Source of the DNA: DYFT01 sp041695085
GTDB lineage: Bacteria; Bacteroidota; Ignavibacteria; UBA10030
Direction: 5' to 3'
Assembly: GCA_041695085.1 (NCBI GenBank)
Contig: JBGFRO010000022.1
Coordinates: forward strand, 62,001 to 126,000
DNA: 64,000 bases
A model generated the notes under the pieces. It was not told the DNA's origin. It searched no databases and saw only the letters and a program-made list of their open reading frames with translations. A program made the position numbers and the translations under genes. Position 1 is the first letter of the stretch. The number at the start of each line of letters is the position of its first letter. This document shows positions 1 to 9,197 of this stretch, piece after piece.

Positions 1-326
1 TGACGCTATAGGATGCTCCTCCGGTTGAAATTGCTGATGCGAAGATAGACAAGAAGTGGCACATTGTCAAGGAATATTCCCTTACCCCCACGTCGTGTGA
101 TGAATCGTACACACTCGAGTGATGTGTACTCATTACGATCATGTAGTTCGATGATGCACCACCGAGGAACTCGATTCGATATATTCTCATCTCCTTTTTG
201 GAGATGTGGTACCGCATTTCTTCTTTCTCACTCCGTCATTCAGCAGCAACGATTTTTTAGATTGCTTATGATGCCAAAAAAACCTAATTTTGTGCGGTTT
301 TTTATCAATTTTCACTCCGGAGATCA
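1..326. other. Non-coding stretch upstream of glgA
   Basis: I see no supportable gene in the first 326 bases; the reading frame that crosses this stretch is a shadow of glgA. Just before glgA lies an AT-rich imperfect inverted repeat (A-run plus CC at 276-284 against GG plus T-run at 296-303). It could be the end of an upstream transcript or part of the glgA promoter. A weak promoter match (TTGCTT at 262-267, 17-nt spacer, TAATTT at 285-290) overlaps it. A GGAG ribosome binding site at 319-322 sits four bases before the glgA ATG. Confidence 0.4.
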
Positions 327-1808
327 ATGTCCAAGCCGCTTAACATCCTCTTCGTTTCCAGCGAGGTTGATCCGTTCGCTAAGACCGGAGGACTGGCCGA
401 CGTTTCAAGTGCCCTACCGCAAGCGATTAAGGAGCTCGGCCACGAAATTCGAATCATGATGCCTCGCTACCGCTTCATCAGCGAGCGCAAGTTTAAGCTC
501 CACGATATCATCCGCTTGAAAGATATCCCCATCCCTGTCGGCAAGACCACCGAAATGGGAAACGTCAAATCTTCCTTCATCAGCAATTTGAAAGAGAAGG
601 TCCAGGTGTATTTTCTGGACAATCCCAACTACTTTGGCCGAGACGGAATTTACCAAAGCGCTGTCGGCAAGAAGGACTATAAGGATAACGACGAACGCTT
701 CATCTTCTTCTGCCGGGGGATCCTGGAAACGCTGAAACGACTTGGTTGGCAACCGGACATCATTCACTGCAACGATTGGCAAACGGGCCTGGTACCTGCC
801 TATTTGAAATCTGTTTACGCTTCCGATACGTTCTTCAAGCATGTGCGGACGGTGTTCACGATACACAACATGGCCTATCAGGGGGCGTTTCCTCCGGAGT
901 CATTTGGAAAGTCGGGCCTGCCCGAGGAGATGTTCAACCCGGACGGTGTTGAGGCATACGGAAAATTCAACTTCCTTAAAGCCGCTCTTGCCTATAGCGA
1001 CGCGATCACAACCGTGAGCGAGCGTTATGCGGAAGAAATCTGCACCTCGGATGAGTTCGGGGCGGGGTTGAACGGCTTCTTAGCGAAGAGGAGAAAAGAT
1101 CTTCGTGGGATTCTGAACGGTATCGACTATCAGATTTGGGATCCATCGAAAGACGAGTATATCTACAGGATGTACGACGCGAAGTCGCTCGAAGCGAAGG
1201 TGGACAACAAGCGGGCACTGGTGAACCGCTTCAACCTGAACTTCAGCGAATCCATCCCCGTGATCGGTGCGATTTCCAGATTGGTTGAGCAGAAGGGATT
1301 CGATCTCGTCCTGGAAATCTTAGATGAAATGATGAAGCTCGATCTCCAGTTCATTCTCCTCGGGTCGGGAGAGAAGAGCGTGGAAAAGAAGTTCGAGGCG
1401 TACCAAAAGAAGTATTCGGATCGAATGGGTGTTTTCTTCGGATTCGATAACGAGCTCGCGCATTTGATTGAAGCAGGCAGCGACATGTTCCTGATGCCCT
1501 CTCGGTACGAACCTTGCGGCCTGAACCAAATGTACAGCATGCGTTATGGAACGGTACCTATCGTACGAGCAACAGGTGGACTGGATGACACAGTGGAGGA
1601 TTATTCCGGATCGGGAAAAGGGACAGGTTTCAAGTTCGAGAAATACGATGCGAAGGAACTCTTGAAGACGATTCAGCGTGCGGTCAAAGTGTTCCAACAG
1701 CCCGAAGAATGGAAGAAACTGATGCGGAACGGGATGATGAAGGACTTCTCGTGGGAGCACTCGGCGAAGAAGTACGTCGCGCTGTATAAAGAAATTCTGA
1801 AACAGTGA
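327..1808 (+). CDS. glgA: Glycogen (starch) synthase GlgA
   Basis: A 493-residue GT5-family glycosyltransferase that transfers glucose from ADP-glucose (or UDP-glucose) to the growing alpha-1,4-glucan in the cytoplasm. The N-terminal nucleotide-sugar motif KTGGLADV is at residues 19-26. A HNMAYQG segment follows near residue 185, the second Rossmann domain opens with ISRLVEQKG near 315, and the C-terminal EPCGLNQM and TGGLDDTV motifs lie at about 393-420. Length matches the family (about 470-500). The ATG at 327 has GGAG four bases upstream. It leads a tight same-strand run with the HAD phosphatase starting four bases after its stop. In many Bacteroidota glgA is likewise followed by a DUF4270-type lipoprotein gene, as here after one intervening gene. 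No glgB, glgC or glgP is in the window. Confidence 0.96.
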   Translation: MSKPLNILFVSSEVDPFAKTGGLADVSSALPQAIKELGHEIRIMMPRYRFISERKFKLHDIIRLKDIPIPVGKTTEMGNVKSSFISNLKEKVQVYFLDNPNYFGRDGIYQSAVGKKDYKDNDERFIFFCRGILETLKRLGWQPDIIHCNDWQTGLVPAYLKSVYASDTFFKHVRTVFTIHNMAYQGAFPPESFGKSGLPEEMFNPDGVEAYGKFNFLKAALAYSDAITTVSERYAEEICTSDEFGAGLNGFLAKRRKDLRGILNGIDYQIWDPSKDEYIYRMYDAKSLEAKVDNKRALVNRFNLNFSESIPVIGAISRLVEQKGFDLVLEILDEMMKLDLQFILLGSGEKSVEKKFEAYQKKYSDRMGVFFGFDNELAHLIEAGSDMFLMPSRYEPCGLNQMYSMRYGTVPIVRATGGLDDTVEDYSGSGKGTGFKFEKYDAKELLKTIQRAVKVFQQPEEWKKLMRNGMMKDFSWEHSAKKYVALYKEILKQ

Positions 1809-1812
1809 GCGC

Positions 1813-2448
1813 GTGAAGTCCAGACCGATCCACCGCACATCCGGAAAAGAGCTTCGGGAGATCGAACGTATCGGCGTGTTCTTCGACCGCGACGGAACGA
1901 TCAACACGGAAATCGATTTTCTTACCCGCCCTGAAGAAGTGCGGCTCATCCCGCAAGCTGCTCGTGCAATCCGCGAAGCAAATGAGCTGGGGGTGAAGGT
2001 CCTCATCATCACCAACCAATCGGGGATTGCTCGCGGCCTCCTCACCGAGTCCGATCTCTCGGCCATACACAAGCGTCTGATCGACCTGTTGTACCAGGAA
2101 GGCGCTCGCCTCGACGGTATCTATTATTGCCCGCATCACCCCGACTACGGCCTCCCACCGTACAAGAAAGTATGCAACTGCCGTAAACCGCAGACAGGGA
2201 TGCTGGAACAAGCAGCCGATGAACACCGGATCGACCTTCGGAAATCGTTCGTGATAGGAGATCGTTGTGTTGATATGATGGCAGGAAAGTCTGCAGGCTG
2301 TGGCACGGCTCTTGTGCTGACCGGTTATGGCACCGTTGAGCGCGATGAATGCGTCCAACGAGGTACAGTAAATCATGTTGCAGCAACGGCGTACGAAGCC
2401 TGGCGATACGTGAAGCAGGAAATTCTGAAACGACATGCAAATACTTGA
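1813..2448 (+). CDS. HAD-IIIA phosphatase, GmhB-like
   Basis: A 211-residue HAD-superfamily phosphatase. The nucleophile motif DRDGT is at residues 25-29 (D25 nucleophile, D27 acid/base), ITNQSG at 66-71 and the metal-binding GDRCVD at 149-154. A CPHH...CNC cluster (C106, H108, C121, C123) is the zinc-binding loop typical of D-glycero-D-manno-heptose-1,7-bisphosphate 7-phosphatase (GmhB) and histidinol-phosphatase relatives. The likely reaction is removal of a sugar phosphate at the heptose-for-LPS step; this is family knowledge and the substrate is unproven because no other heptose genes are nearby. The start is GTG, four bases after the glgA stop, so translation is probably coupled. Its end overlaps the next gene by 14 bases. 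Confidence 0.85.
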   Translation: MKSRPIHRTSGKELREIERIGVFFDRDGTINTEIDFLTRPEEVRLIPQAARAIREANELGVKVLIITNQSGIARGLLTESDLSAIHKRLIDLLYQEGARLDGIYYCPHHPDYGLPPYKKVCNCRKPQTGMLEQAADEHRIDLRKSFVIGDRCVDMMAGKSAGCGTALVLTGYGTVERDECVQRGTVNHVAATAYEAWRYVKQEILKRHANT

Positions 2449-3631
2449 AACTGTTGGACGGTACATCAAAGCATTTCTTGCACCCCTCACGGCGATGGCT
2501 TTCCTGACCGCGTTGAGCGGGTGCGCGGAAGATCCCAATCCGGTGGGCTCCCGATTACTCCCGTCATCGGATTTTTTGGCGTTAGACACGACATCGACTT
2601 TGGCAATCGCCAGCTGGAGCGCAAAGGCAATCCCCTCCCACAGCTTCACTGGACGACTGCTTGTTGGAGCGCACAACGCTATGGAAGCGTGGAGTGTATT
2701 GCGCTTTGCGGATCTCCCCGATTCGCTCAAAGGTATCCGCTACCTCTCCGCACATCTCTTTCTGCGCTCAAACTATCACTTTGGCGATTCACTTGGCGCC
2801 TTCTCTCTCGCAGCCCATCAGGTGCTTCGACTGTGGGGACAAGATTCGCTCACGATCGACTCGGTAAGATCGGCTGGATTTCATCATACCACACCGATGT
2901 CAATCACTTCCTTCGGATCGGTTCATGATACCGCCACCATTCGTGTTCCGCTCGATACCTCCGTCGTCAAGCGGTGGATCGAAACAGTGACGGATACCGT
3001 GACCACGAATTTTGGGATCTTGTTGCGTCCAACAAACACGTCCGTCATCAAAGGATTCGCATCGTTCGGGGCGGCCAGCCTTGAACACCGCCCTGCTCTT
3101 CAGATTATTTACCGGCGAGAAGGAACAACAAGAGTCGACACGGCACGACTCAACTCCGGCATCTTCCGTTCCGTCGCTACGATGCCCTCCCGCGGATGGG
3201 AGAACGACAGCACGTCTGTCTATGTCCAGAACGGCATCTCGTACCGGGGATTCCTGCAGTTTGATATCACCAAATCACTGCCGGCCCGTGCGGCCATCCA
3301 TCAAGCAACCTTAGAAGTCTATCGCAACGCAACGGCATCGCGACGGAATAGCTATACGCGCGATTCGCTGTACGCATATTACCTGGATAAAGACGGAAAA
3401 ATCATCGGTTCGTTGTACACACAGAGCGTGGTGCGGCAAAAGGATGGAATGCACATCTATACGTTTCAGCTTGCACCGTTCGTCCAATTATGGGCCCGCG
3501 ATTTCCGGCCTTCCTCCATCGCGCTCATTGGCGAGGAGGAATCGAATGCCTTTGATCTCTTCGTCCTCCATGGGGCAACTGCACCGGCAGGATTCAAACC
3601 AAAGTTGACCATTATTTTCTCACCGATGTAA
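2435..3631 (+). CDS. Lipoprotein, DUF4270/DNRLRE-like
   Basis: A 398-residue exported protein with a hydrophobic leader ending in a lipobox, LSGC at residues 27-30, so C30 should be lipidated. The mature start, with a conserved-looking VGSRLLP stretch, resembles the DUF4270 lipoproteins that sit beside glycogen synthase in many Bacteroidota. The body is built of beta-rich halves around FADLPDS (about residue 91) and FLQFDI (about 272), like DNRLRE-type modules. Its function is unknown; location in the outer membrane or on the surface is inferred. It overlaps the preceding phosphatase gene by 14 bases and is followed after five bases by an outer membrane protein gene, suggesting one transcript. 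Confidence 0.72.
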   Translation: MQILETVGRYIKAFLAPLTAMAFLTALSGCAEDPNPVGSRLLPSSDFLALDTTSTLAIASWSAKAIPSHSFTGRLLVGAHNAMEAWSVLRFADLPDSLKGIRYLSAHLFLRSNYHFGDSLGAFSLAAHQVLRLWGQDSLTIDSVRSAGFHHTTPMSITSFGSVHDTATIRVPLDTSVVKRWIETVTDTVTTNFGILLRPTNTSVIKGFASFGAASLEHRPALQIIYRREGTTRVDTARLNSGIFRSVATMPSRGWENDSTSVYVQNGISYRGFLQFDITKSLPARAAIHQATLEVYRNATASRRNSYTRDSLYAYYLDKDGKIIGSLYTQSVVRQKDGMHIYTFQLAPFVQLWARDFRPSSIALIGEEESNAFDLFVLHGATAPAGFKPKLTIIFSPM

Positions 3632-3636
3632 AGACC

Positions 3637-4890
3637 ATGAGAGTTCCTCGTCCCAACATACATTGCTCACGGTTCCTCGTTGCGCTCACCGCGCTGTGCT
3701 TTCTTGGGGCCTCAAAGTCGGAGGCGGGAGGACCGAACTACTCGCGATTCGGTCTCGGCGATCTGATCCACTACGGAAGCAGCCGGACGGATGCCATGGG
3801 AGGTGCGGGAATTGCCCTGATGAGTGATGGATTCATCAATCGCTTGAACCCGGCTGCGCTTCGAGCTATCGCCCGCACGCGCATCTCGGCCGGCTTCGAT
3901 TACACCAACGTCTCTTCAACAGATGCTCAGGGTTCTGGCACCTATCGGCGTGGCGCATTCAAAGGTGTCGCGTTCGGGATTCCTCTCGACGGGCGACATG
4001 GAATCGGACTTCTGCTCGAATCAAGCCCCTACAGCGTTGTGAATTATGCAACAGAAGCGACCGACGATCGCGTCAGACAGACATTCTATGGGAGTGGCGG
4101 ACTTTCCTTGCTTGCGTTCGGAACGTCGTACGCACCCGACTCACTTCTGACTTTCGGCGCAAAGCTCAATTATCTGCATGGTCGCATTCGGCAGGTTAAT
4201 CAATTCGATTTCTTCAACGCTGATTTTACGGATGGAGAAGTCGATCGGTCGGATTACTATTCCGGCTTGAATTTGACACTCGGCGCTATTTGGACAGGAA
4301 CAGGTCGGCTCTTCAACGCACCGTCCTTGGAGCCACTCAGCCTTGGTGTAATTCTTACAACGCCGACGACACTGAATGTCGACCGTGATCGGTTGCTCAT
4401 CACCAATCAGATCTCCGACACGACGTTCATCGGTTCGGGGACTGTCGATGTTCCGCTTGGTCTTGGCGCAGGATTCTCGTACCTCGTCGCGGGCCGGTAT
4501 TACATCACAGGCGATGTTTTCTACCAGCCGTGGGAACAAGCATCGTTTTTCGGTTCGCGACCGTCGGAAATTCGAAATGCTTTGCGTATCGGAATAGGCT
4601 TTGAAGACCTTCCGCAGCGAGATACGGAGGCGTACTGGAGCAGGGTTGCGTATCGGGCAGGTTTCTATTATAATTCGACTTACTACAAAATCGGATCGAC
4701 ACCGATCAACGAGTTCTTCGTCACCACGGGCGCAGGTCTCCCCATCGGTCCCGATGCGCGGCTGAACGTGGGTCTTCATGCAGGGATCAGAGGCGAGGTA
4801 AGCGGAATACTCCAGCGCGATCTTATTGTGCGACTCACTTTTTCCCTCAGCGCCAGTGAAGCGTGGTTCTTACAGTTTGAAGAAGAATGA
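3637..4890 (+). CDS. Outer membrane protein, FadL/OmpP1-like beta barrel
   Basis: A 417-residue protein with a signal peptide (hydrophobic stretch at about residues 12-27, cleavage probably after SEA). The mature N-terminus reads YSRFGLGDL followed by GGAGIAL and NRLNPA, a pattern common at the start of FadL/PorV-like barrels in the FCB group. The rest alternates glycine and aromatic residues with short turns, as expected for beta strands. No catalytic motif is visible. It may carry hydrophobic substrates or help present surface proteins; its role here is inferred only from fold type and from its place between the lipoprotein and the TPR gene. Confidence 0.72.
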   Translation: MRVPRPNIHCSRFLVALTALCFLGASKSEAGGPNYSRFGLGDLIHYGSSRTDAMGGAGIALMSDGFINRLNPAALRAIARTRISAGFDYTNVSSTDAQGSGTYRRGAFKGVAFGIPLDGRHGIGLLLESSPYSVVNYATEATDDRVRQTFYGSGGLSLLAFGTSYAPDSLLTFGAKLNYLHGRIRQVNQFDFFNADFTDGEVDRSDYYSGLNLTLGAIWTGTGRLFNAPSLEPLSLGVILTTPTTLNVDRDRLLITNQISDTTFIGSGTVDVPLGLGAGFSYLVAGRYYITGDVFYQPWEQASFFGSRPSEIRNALRIGIGFEDLPQRDTEAYWSRVAYRAGFYYNSTYYKIGSTPINEFFVTTGAGLPIGPDARLNVGLHAGIRGEVSGILQRDLIVRLTFSLSASEAWFLQFEEE

Positions 4891-4917
4891 TGTTTACCAA
4901 CGGAGGATAGCTCCATT

Positions 4918-6198
4918 ATGACACGAACCTCTTTTGCCTTCATCGCTTTGGTGGTGGCAGCACACCTTGCATTTGCACAAAACCAAAGCCAACCGGTTCC
5001 CGAAACACTGAAGAATTGGAGTCTCTTTTCCGAATATCATAAGAATGGAGACTACGTTACCGCCGCTCCTTACGGATGGCAGGTGGTGCGACTCGATCCA
5101 AAGCGTTTCAAAACGCTCTATCCAAGACTGGCGGAGTGTTACTTCGGCATGTATGAGAAAGCGACCGACACCACTTTGAAGAGAGCTTATGCCGACAGCA
5201 TGCTGATCGTCTACGATCTTGGAATTCAACACACACCGGATCGAGCCGCTTCACTGTGGCTTCAGAAAGCGTATGCTCTCGAGAATTATTTTGCGGATCG
5301 AAAACTGGAAGCCATCGCGGCGTACGAGAAAACGCTCGAGCTCGACTTTGATGGAACAGATTTCGCGTACATAGACCGACTCGGCCAGCTGTACATCGAT
5401 CAGATTCCGACCGATCCCTCATACAAAGCCAAGGCTGTAGAACTCTACCGCCGTGTCGCAGAGAAGGATCCAACAAACCAGGTGGTTGTTGACCGCCTTC
5501 GTCGCCTGATCACCGATCCTCGAGAGTTGGTTGAGTTAGCGGAGAAGAAGCTGGCGACCGATCCGGAAAATCTGGAATACATCTGGTCAACTGCCCAGGC
5601 CTACGTGCAGGCGGAACAATGGGATGGCGCCGAGCGGCATCTGAATAAATTAGTCAAGAAGTCGCCGAACACGCTGAATTATTGGAACGAGCTCGGCAAG
5701 GTCTATTTCCGTCAGCGCAAATACCGTCAGGCAATCGACGCTTATGAGGCCGCTCTGAAGATCAATCCGGCGCTCAAAGAGAACTACCTGAACATCGCCT
5801 GGTGCTATCGCGAACTGAAGAACTTTGAATCTGCCCGCACCTACGCCTTACGAGGCGCGCAGCGGGAGCGTGGATGGGGTCGGCCCTATATGGAGATCGC
5901 AGAGATTTACAAAGCGGCGGTGGAGGATTGTATCATGAATTCCAAAGGGGGCGATTGGGCACAGATGGACTTGAATGACAAGCTTGTTTACAAGCTCGCA
6001 CAGGAGTCGTATCAACGGGCTAAGTCTGTCGAGCCCGGTATCGCCAGCGAGGCAGATCAGCGCATACGTGAGTTGAGCACGCTGGTTCCGACGCGCGAGG
6101 ATTACTTCTTCCACCGAGACAAGATCAGGGATGGAAAGATGGATATCCAGGGATCGTGCTACACCTGGATTCGTGAGAGCGTCACTGTCCCGCGATAG
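4918..6198 (+). CDS. Secreted tetratricopeptide-repeat protein
   Basis: A 426-residue protein with a clear signal peptide (residues 1-20, cleavage near AFAQ). Helical TPR units fill the body: the best are around residues 200-310, including the WNELGKVYFRQRKYRQAIDAY and LNIAWCYRELKNFESA repeats. TPR proteins scaffold other proteins; partner and role are unknown. The periplasmic location and placement right after a lipoprotein and a barrel protein suggest a role at the cell envelope. It ends nine bases before rpiB. Confidence 0.82.
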   Translation: MTRTSFAFIALVVAAHLAFAQNQSQPVPETLKNWSLFSEYHKNGDYVTAAPYGWQVVRLDPKRFKTLYPRLAECYFGMYEKATDTTLKRAYADSMLIVYDLGIQHTPDRAASLWLQKAYALENYFADRKLEAIAAYEKTLELDFDGTDFAYIDRLGQLYIDQIPTDPSYKAKAVELYRRVAEKDPTNQVVVDRLRRLITDPRELVELAEKKLATDPENLEYIWSTAQAYVQAEQWDGAERHLNKLVKKSPNTLNYWNELGKVYFRQRKYRQAIDAYEAALKINPALKENYLNIAWCYRELKNFESARTYALRGAQRERGWGRPYMEIAEIYKAAVEDCIMNSKGGDWAQMDLNDKLVYKLAQESYQRAKSVEPGIASEADQRIRELSTLVPTREDYFFHRDKIRDGKMDIQGSCYTWIRESVTVPR

Positions 6199-6207
6199 GC
6201 ATCTCCC

Positions 6208-6645
6208 ATGATTGCACTGGCAAGCGACCACGCCGGATTCGAGTACAAAGAACGCATCAAGAAGCTGTTGGAAGAGATGGGTCTGAAGTATGAAGACTTC
6301 GGCACCCACTCCAGGGATTCCACCGACTACCCCGACTGGGGGCATCGAGCGGCGGAAGCTGTCTCGTCCGGAAAATGTGAGAAAGGGATTCTCGTTTGCG
6401 GAAGCGGCATCGGAATGTCGATCGTTGCTAACAAGCACACAGCGGTTCGCGCCGCCGTTTGCGAATCGGTCACTGCCGCTCGTCTCTCACGTCAGCATAA
6501 CAACGCAAACGTCTTAGCCCTCGGTGAACGCATCACGGGCTGGGAATCTTCCGTCGACATCATCAAAGTATTTCTCTCAACACCGTTTGAAGGTGGACGG
6601 CACGGGCGCAGAGTGGAAAAAATCCACACGCTCACGGGTCGCTAA
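6208..6645 (+). CDS. rpiB: Ribose-5-phosphate isomerase B
   Basis: A 145-residue RpiB/LacAB-type isomerase interconverting ribose 5-phosphate and ribulose 5-phosphate in the pentose phosphate pathway. SDHAG at residues 6-10 binds substrate, C64 in the VCGSGIGMS loop is the expected catalytic cysteine, and SRQHNNANVLALGER (about 94-108) is the conserved phosphate-binding region. Length is normal for the family. It closes the glgA run, nine bases after the TPR gene. Some RpiB relatives act on allose or galactose phosphates, but nothing nearby argues for that. Confidence 0.94.
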   Translation: MIALASDHAGFEYKERIKKLLEEMGLKYEDFGTHSRDSTDYPDWGHRAAEAVSSGKCEKGILVCGSGIGMSIVANKHTAVRAAVCESVTAARLSRQHNNANVLALGERITGWESSVDIIKVFLSTPFEGGRHGRRVEKIHTLTGR

Positions 6646-7043
6646 CGCCGGAGTCGACCAACCTCCCTTCGCGGGTGGATGAAGCGCGCAGAGGATGTGC
6701 GATCAAGAGCAACGCTTTGACATCGAACACCCTCGTGGAGCGAGCATCGACCATTCAGACGGGGAGGCTTCCTCATCCCGAGGCCCTGCTTTGGCGTTTC
6801 ACTTGAATTACCTGCAACAAATTCCATGAGCGGACAATCCGGTTTCGAGCACAACTTCCAATGTGAGACGCAAACGCTTTCCTACCCCGAGTCGTCCTTC
6901 TGCACCAACAATGCACATCGCTCTTCTGAATTGACATGTTACGTTCGTGCGCCGGCTTCGACATCTGAAGCTATTGAGAATGCCGGTGAGTGCGTACGAC
7001 GGGGATCGTTTCACGAGTTCAAAACCACTCAATTCATCAAATT
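6646..7043. other. 398-base gap between rpiB and glyA, no gene supported
   Basis: The gap carries short open frames on both strands (for example 6826-7047 plus and 6808-7032 minus), but none has a recognisable domain or a good ribosome binding site. I looked for a riboswitch or T-box ahead of glyA and could not fold a known class with confidence. The promoter for the glyA-tatC-prenyl synthase run should lie here. Confidence 0.4.
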
Positions 7044-8360
7044 ATGACGAACCTCAAGACAGTCGATCCTGAGCTGTATGCAGCGATCGCCAATGAGATT
7101 CACCGACAGAACACGAAACTCGAATTGATCGCTTCAGAGAATTTCGTCAGCCTCGCGGTGCTGGAAGCTCTCGGTACACCTCTGACAAACAAATATGCCG
7201 AAGGCTATCCGGGCAAACGCTACTACGGGGGCTGCGAATTTGTCGACGTTGCAGAGAATCTTGCACGGGAGCGCGTGAAGCGTTTGTTTGGCGCCGAGTA
7301 CGCGAACGTTCAACCACACTCTGGCTCGCAAGCTAATATGGCGGTCTATTTCACGTTTCTTAAGCCTGGTGACAAGGTTCTCGGGATGGACTTGTCCCAT
7401 GGCGGACATCTGACACACGGCTCCCCTGTCAATTTTTCGGGACAACTCTACCAGTTTGTAGCATATGGAGTTTCGAAAGCAACAGGCTATATCGACTACG
7501 ATGCTGTGGCCGATATTGCCAGGCGAGAAAAGCCGAAAATGATTACCGTTGGTGCGAGTGCATATTCGCGCAACATCGACTACCGGACTTTTCGACAGAT
7601 TGCAGATCAAGTGGGGGCGTTCCTTTTTGCAGACATTGCTCATCCCGCTGGCCTCATTGCAAGCAAGCTGCTAAACGATCCCCTCCCCCACTGCCACGTT
7701 GTGGCATCCACGACGCACAAGACCCTGCGAGGGCCTCGTGGAGGGCTGATTCTCGTCGGCAAAGATTTTGAAAATCCCTTTGGGATTGTCGCGCCGAAGA
7801 CAGGTAGGAAGAAGATGATATCGGAGCTACTCGATTCGATGGTCATTCCCGGCGTCCAGGGCGGGCCGTTGATGCACGTCATCGCTGCGAAGGCCGTTGG
7901 CTTCTACGAAAATCTCCAACCGGAATTCGTTGAATACTCACGACGCGTCATTGCTAATGCACAAGCTCTTGCACAAGCGCTCACGCAGCGAGGCTACCAT
8001 GTCATCTCCGGAGGAACGGATAACCACTTGATGCTCATCGATTTGCGGAACAAGGGGGTGACTGGAAAAGATGCCCAAGAAGCTCTTGATCGCGCCGGCA
8101 TTACGGTGAACAAGAATGCTGTTCCCTTCGACGACAAGTCACCTTTTATCACCAGCGGTATCCGCATTGGAACGGCAGCTATTACCACACGCGGCATGCG
8201 CGAGTCCGACATGGAGACGATCGCAGGTCTCATCGATCGTGGCATCTCACGCACAGCAGACTCTGATGAACAGGAACGCGTGCGGAAAGAAGTAAACGCC
8301 CTCTGCCGTTCCTTCCCTCTTTACCAAGAACTTAACGGAACGGTTTGTCAACCCGCCTGA
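7044..8360 (+). CDS. glyA: Serine hydroxymethyltransferase
   Basis: A 438-residue fold-type I PLP enzyme that converts serine and tetrahydrofolate to glycine and methylene-tetrahydrofolate. ELIASENF (about residues 27-34), the LTNKYAEGYPGKRYYGG stretch (about 47-63) and the PLP lysine in TTHKTLRGPRGG (K226) are all present. The frame is open 18 codons further upstream, but the family begins near the ATG at 7044, which I chose; no strong Shine-Dalgarno is visible there. It is followed after nine bases by tatC. The protein is slightly longer than E. coli GlyA (417). Confidence 0.96.
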   Translation: MTNLKTVDPELYAAIANEIHRQNTKLELIASENFVSLAVLEALGTPLTNKYAEGYPGKRYYGGCEFVDVAENLARERVKRLFGAEYANVQPHSGSQANMAVYFTFLKPGDKVLGMDLSHGGHLTHGSPVNFSGQLYQFVAYGVSKATGYIDYDAVADIARREKPKMITVGASAYSRNIDYRTFRQIADQVGAFLFADIAHPAGLIASKLLNDPLPHCHVVASTTHKTLRGPRGGLILVGKDFENPFGIVAPKTGRKKMISELLDSMVIPGVQGGPLMHVIAAKAVGFYENLQPEFVEYSRRVIANAQALAQALTQRGYHVISGGTDNHLMLIDLRNKGVTGKDAQEALDRAGITVNKNAVPFDDKSPFITSGIRIGTAAITTRGMRESDMETIAGLIDRGISRTADSDEQERVRKEVNALCRSFPLYQELNGTVCQPA

Positions 8361-8369
8361 CCCTTTGCC

Positions 8370-9197
8370 ATGCTCCGCACGTTTGTTAATATGTTTCGCA
8401 TGCCGAACGCACGCGGAAGTTCTGAACAGGTGGAGATGTCGTTTCTTGACCACCTCGAAGAACTTCGGTGGCACATTGTCAAGGCCGTGGTCGGTCTCCT
8501 CGTCGCCGTCGCCCTCTGCGGTATCTACGCAAAGGTCATCGTGCAGGACATTCTGCTTTCTCCGCTGCTGAAGGTTGGTCTTAAACCTCAGGTACTCGCG
8601 CCGTACGGGATCGTGCTCTTGTACATGCAGGCAATGCTCATCAGCGGCTTGATCCTCAGCATGCCCAACACGTTGTACTGGCTCTGGCGATTCGTAGCGC
8701 CCGGACTGCTTCCGCACGAACGGCGATACATTTCGGCAATTGTCGCTTTCACCTCGCTCTGCTTCTTCGCCGGTGTCGCGTTCGGTTATTTCATCCTGGT
8801 TCCCACCGCTCTTGACTTCTTCGCCCATTTCGAAACGGATAACATTCAATTGAACGTCTCCATCGACCGCTATGTGAGTTTTCTGCTCGCATTGATCTTC
8901 GGCGCGGGACTCGTCTTCGAGCTTCCGATGGTCTCATATTTCCTTTCGAAAATGGGTATACTCACACCGGCGTTCATGCGGCATTATCGCCGACACGCCT
9001 ATGTGTCCATTCTGATCATTGCGGCGCTCATCACACCTTCTCCCGACGCCGTCACTCAGCTGCTCCTCGCCATCCCGATGATATTGTTGTATGAGATGAG
9101 TATCTTTATTTCCACATATATTCAACGGAAGCGGGAGCGGCTTGCTCAACAGAAAGCCGAGGAACAAACGATACACAAGCAGGACCCAAGTTCGTGA
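8370..9197 (+). CDS. tatC: Twin-arginine translocase subunit TatC
   Basis: A 275-residue integral membrane protein with six predicted membrane segments and the N-terminal signature FLDHLEELRW near residues 25-34, which forms part of the twin-arginine signal receptor. TatC with TatA-type pores exports folded proteins. No tatA or tatB is in the window. A DUF1501 protein at 50-51.7 kb carries an RRDFIRK leader and is a plausible substrate. The C-terminal tail is charged and cytoplasmic. The last bases overlap the start of the polyprenyl synthase gene (GTGA type). Confidence 0.94.
   Translation: MLRTFVNMFRMPNARGSSEQVEMSFLDHLEELRWHIVKAVVGLLVAVALCGIYAKVIVQDILLSPLLKVGLKPQVLAPYGIVLLYMQAMLISGLILSMPNTLYWLWRFVAPGLLPHERRYISAIVAFTSLCFFAGVAFGYFILVPTALDFFAHFETDNIQLNVSIDRYVSFLLALIFGAGLVFELPMVSYFLSKMGILTPAFMRHYRRHAYVSILIIAALITPSPDAVTQLLLAIPMILLYEMSIFISTYIQRKRERLAQQKAEEQTIHKQDPSS

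Noticed and set aside
276..303. Strong terminator upstream of glgA
   Set aside because: The stem is almost all A-T pairs and overlaps a possible -10 box; too weak to call.
64..459. Long frame over the start of glgA
   Set aside because: It overlaps glgA in another frame and has an unlikely composition; glgA has the homology and the ribosome binding site.
6646..7043. Riboswitch ahead of glyA
   Set aside because: I could not recognise a conserved glycine, THF or SAM riboswitch core; no confident pairing was found.
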